Part shown: positions 62,540 through 64,000 of the stretch, one piece after another
How positions within the stretch are numbered: position 1 is the first letter of the stretch
Layout of the letters: each line of letters starts with the position of its first letter
Origin: Metopolophium dirhodum
Lineage: Eukaryota; Arthropoda; Insecta; Hemiptera; Aphididae
Direction of reading: 5' to 3'
NCBI RefSeq assembly: GCF_019925205.1
Contig: NC_083564.1
Location: 23,908,447-23,972,446 of the forward strand
Length of the DNA: 64,000 nt
Translations under genes and position numbers: made by a program
Notes under the pieces: model-generated
Told to the model about the DNA's origin: nothing
The model's input: the letters and a program-made list of their open reading frames with translations, nothing else
The model's database searches: none

Positions 62540-64000
62540 ATACATGATTTCCGATATAGGTATTATATATAATGCAAATTGTTATTGTTACGTATGAATA
62601 GATATAAAAAATAGAATAATGAATAATGATGGACAGTAATATTACTGTATAATATTATAATATTATTCCTTGATGCTTGCCAGTTGTTCGATAAGAAGCA
62701 TTATTATTTCTGTTTATCAAAAAGCCTTTGTCGATTTAGTGATTTTTCAGTTATGAGATACCTATAGCCTATACCCTATAGGTACTATACCTATAATAAT
62801 ATATAAATAGTAATTACTATTTACTTATTACTATTTACTTCGTTCAACGATGGGTTTTGTTCGGGTTTATTAATGAAATATTATTTTGCCGTAAACGTTA
62901 TTCTAGTTAGGCAAAGGTTTAACAATAATTCTGCTGTCTTTGACATGTTCCTGTATATCGTGTTGTGGCAACTTTATATTTTATATTGTCTACTTATAGT
63001 TATATCAACATCTGCCTACTACTCGGGTTCTAATTATATTATCATTTATTGCAATTTTATTGATTTTACATTTCGTGGAAATAAAATGAAATAATATTTC
63101 TTTAACTTTCTTCAATACATTTTGATATAATACCTATACATCAATGTTTTAAAATAATTATTCTCTGACAATTAAGATATTATATTGTCTTTAGATATAG
63201 ACTAAAGACAACTAGTTAGTATAGGTAGGTACTATACAACGCTGTAAGAGCAATTATTTTTAATGTACTTTCATTAATTAACAAAAATGATTTTTCGATT
63301 AGTTTTTAATGATTTAACCTCGTTTTGAACATATTTTGTGCTCGAAATTATTATTGATTTTAAATGTAATATCATTATATTACAGGTTCCGGTTTCATGT
63401 GATACATTTTGCGCACGAACGAGTGTTTTCACGTATCATATTTATCACAATATTAAAAAATATCTACCTACGCGTTTTGTTTGGAAAATAATTTGACCAC
63501 AGAAGTTTGGTCACAGTTTTGATTTTACGAGTCTTCTATATACCTACACGAATACTTATTTGCAAAAAAAGAAAAATTTGTGGTTTTAATGTCACGTACA
63601 TAAATTATTATTGACCGACATTTATGCTTCATAAAAAATCATAAATAACTGATGTATATTATTTAAAAAATGCAATTTAAGATTTTTACTTAATTGTCAC
63701 AAGAAGCTATAGTAAAACTCTGAAAGTGAAACATAACACTACACTTATTTAATTTTAATTTGCAAATCCACATATTATATATTACGGTGGTTTATATAAT
63801 ATTATTACAATACTATGCTTTATAACAATATAATTTCAGCAGTTTAGGACAATATCATTATCCCACATCAATTAATTTATCCCAAGTCAATGAATTATTA
63901 CAAATATATATTTTTATAATTTCGTAGAAACCGGTTTTATTAAAATTACATTCATTTTTTTTTTTTAAGAATTCTCTTATAACTATTACTGTAATAGATA
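62540..64000. other. AT-rich non-coding stretch
   Basis: Nothing recognisable. The 73-codon frame at 62873-63094 is hydrophobic and Tyr-rich, as AT-rich random frames often are. Confidence 0.4.

Overview
The window looks like a piece of an insect nuclear genome, most probably an aphid (Hemiptera: Aphididae). It is strongly AT-rich with scattered CpG-dense blocks and has few coding exons, large introns with GT-AG borders, and many transposable-element fragments. It carries a short (TTAGG)n tract and one gene of the insect odorant-receptor (7tm_6) family whose C-terminal half resembles aphid receptors. The species cannot be named from the sequence alone.

Layout. On the left (about 1.8-2.3 kb, minus strand) is the start of a gene for a secreted protein: an exon with splice acceptor, short 5' leader, ATG, signal peptide and splice donor. 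The rest of the gene runs left, probably out of the window. From 2.4 to 37 kb no gene is convincing. This stretch holds AT-rich DNA, CpG-dense blocks, a complete tRNA-derived SINE with target-site duplications (21.6-21.9 kb), a tandem duplication of a CpG-rich segment (22.77-23.45 kb), a LINE RNase H remnant (24.2-24.5 kb) and a 629-bp inverted-repeat element with iterated termini (33.6-34.2 kb).

The main locus is 37.8-52.3 kb. An inverted pair of one aphid-type repeat (37.8-39.1 kb plus; 41.5-43.0 kb minus) leads directly into a six-exon odorant receptor gene on the plus strand (43063-52312, 427 aa). Every large intron carries mobile DNA. Intron 1 holds an 832-bp inverted-repeat MITE. Intron 2 holds a complete 4236-bp hAT transposon with near-identical terminal ends, a perfect 8-bp target-site duplication, and a nine-exon transposase gene (790 aa) open in frame throughout. 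Intron 4 holds an antisense LINE 3' fragment. All receptor exons remain in frame with consensus splice sites, so the receptor appears intact despite the insertions.

From 52.3 kb to the end there is AT-rich DNA, more CpG-dense blocks, a second LINE 3' fragment of the intron-4 family (59.6-59.9 kb), a small interstitial TTAGG tract (58.95 kb) and a probable non-autonomous hAT relative (61.97-62.53 kb). No rRNA, functional tRNA or CRISPR array was seen. The most noteworthy object is the apparently autonomous hAT element nested, in sense orientation, inside an intact chemoreceptor gene.
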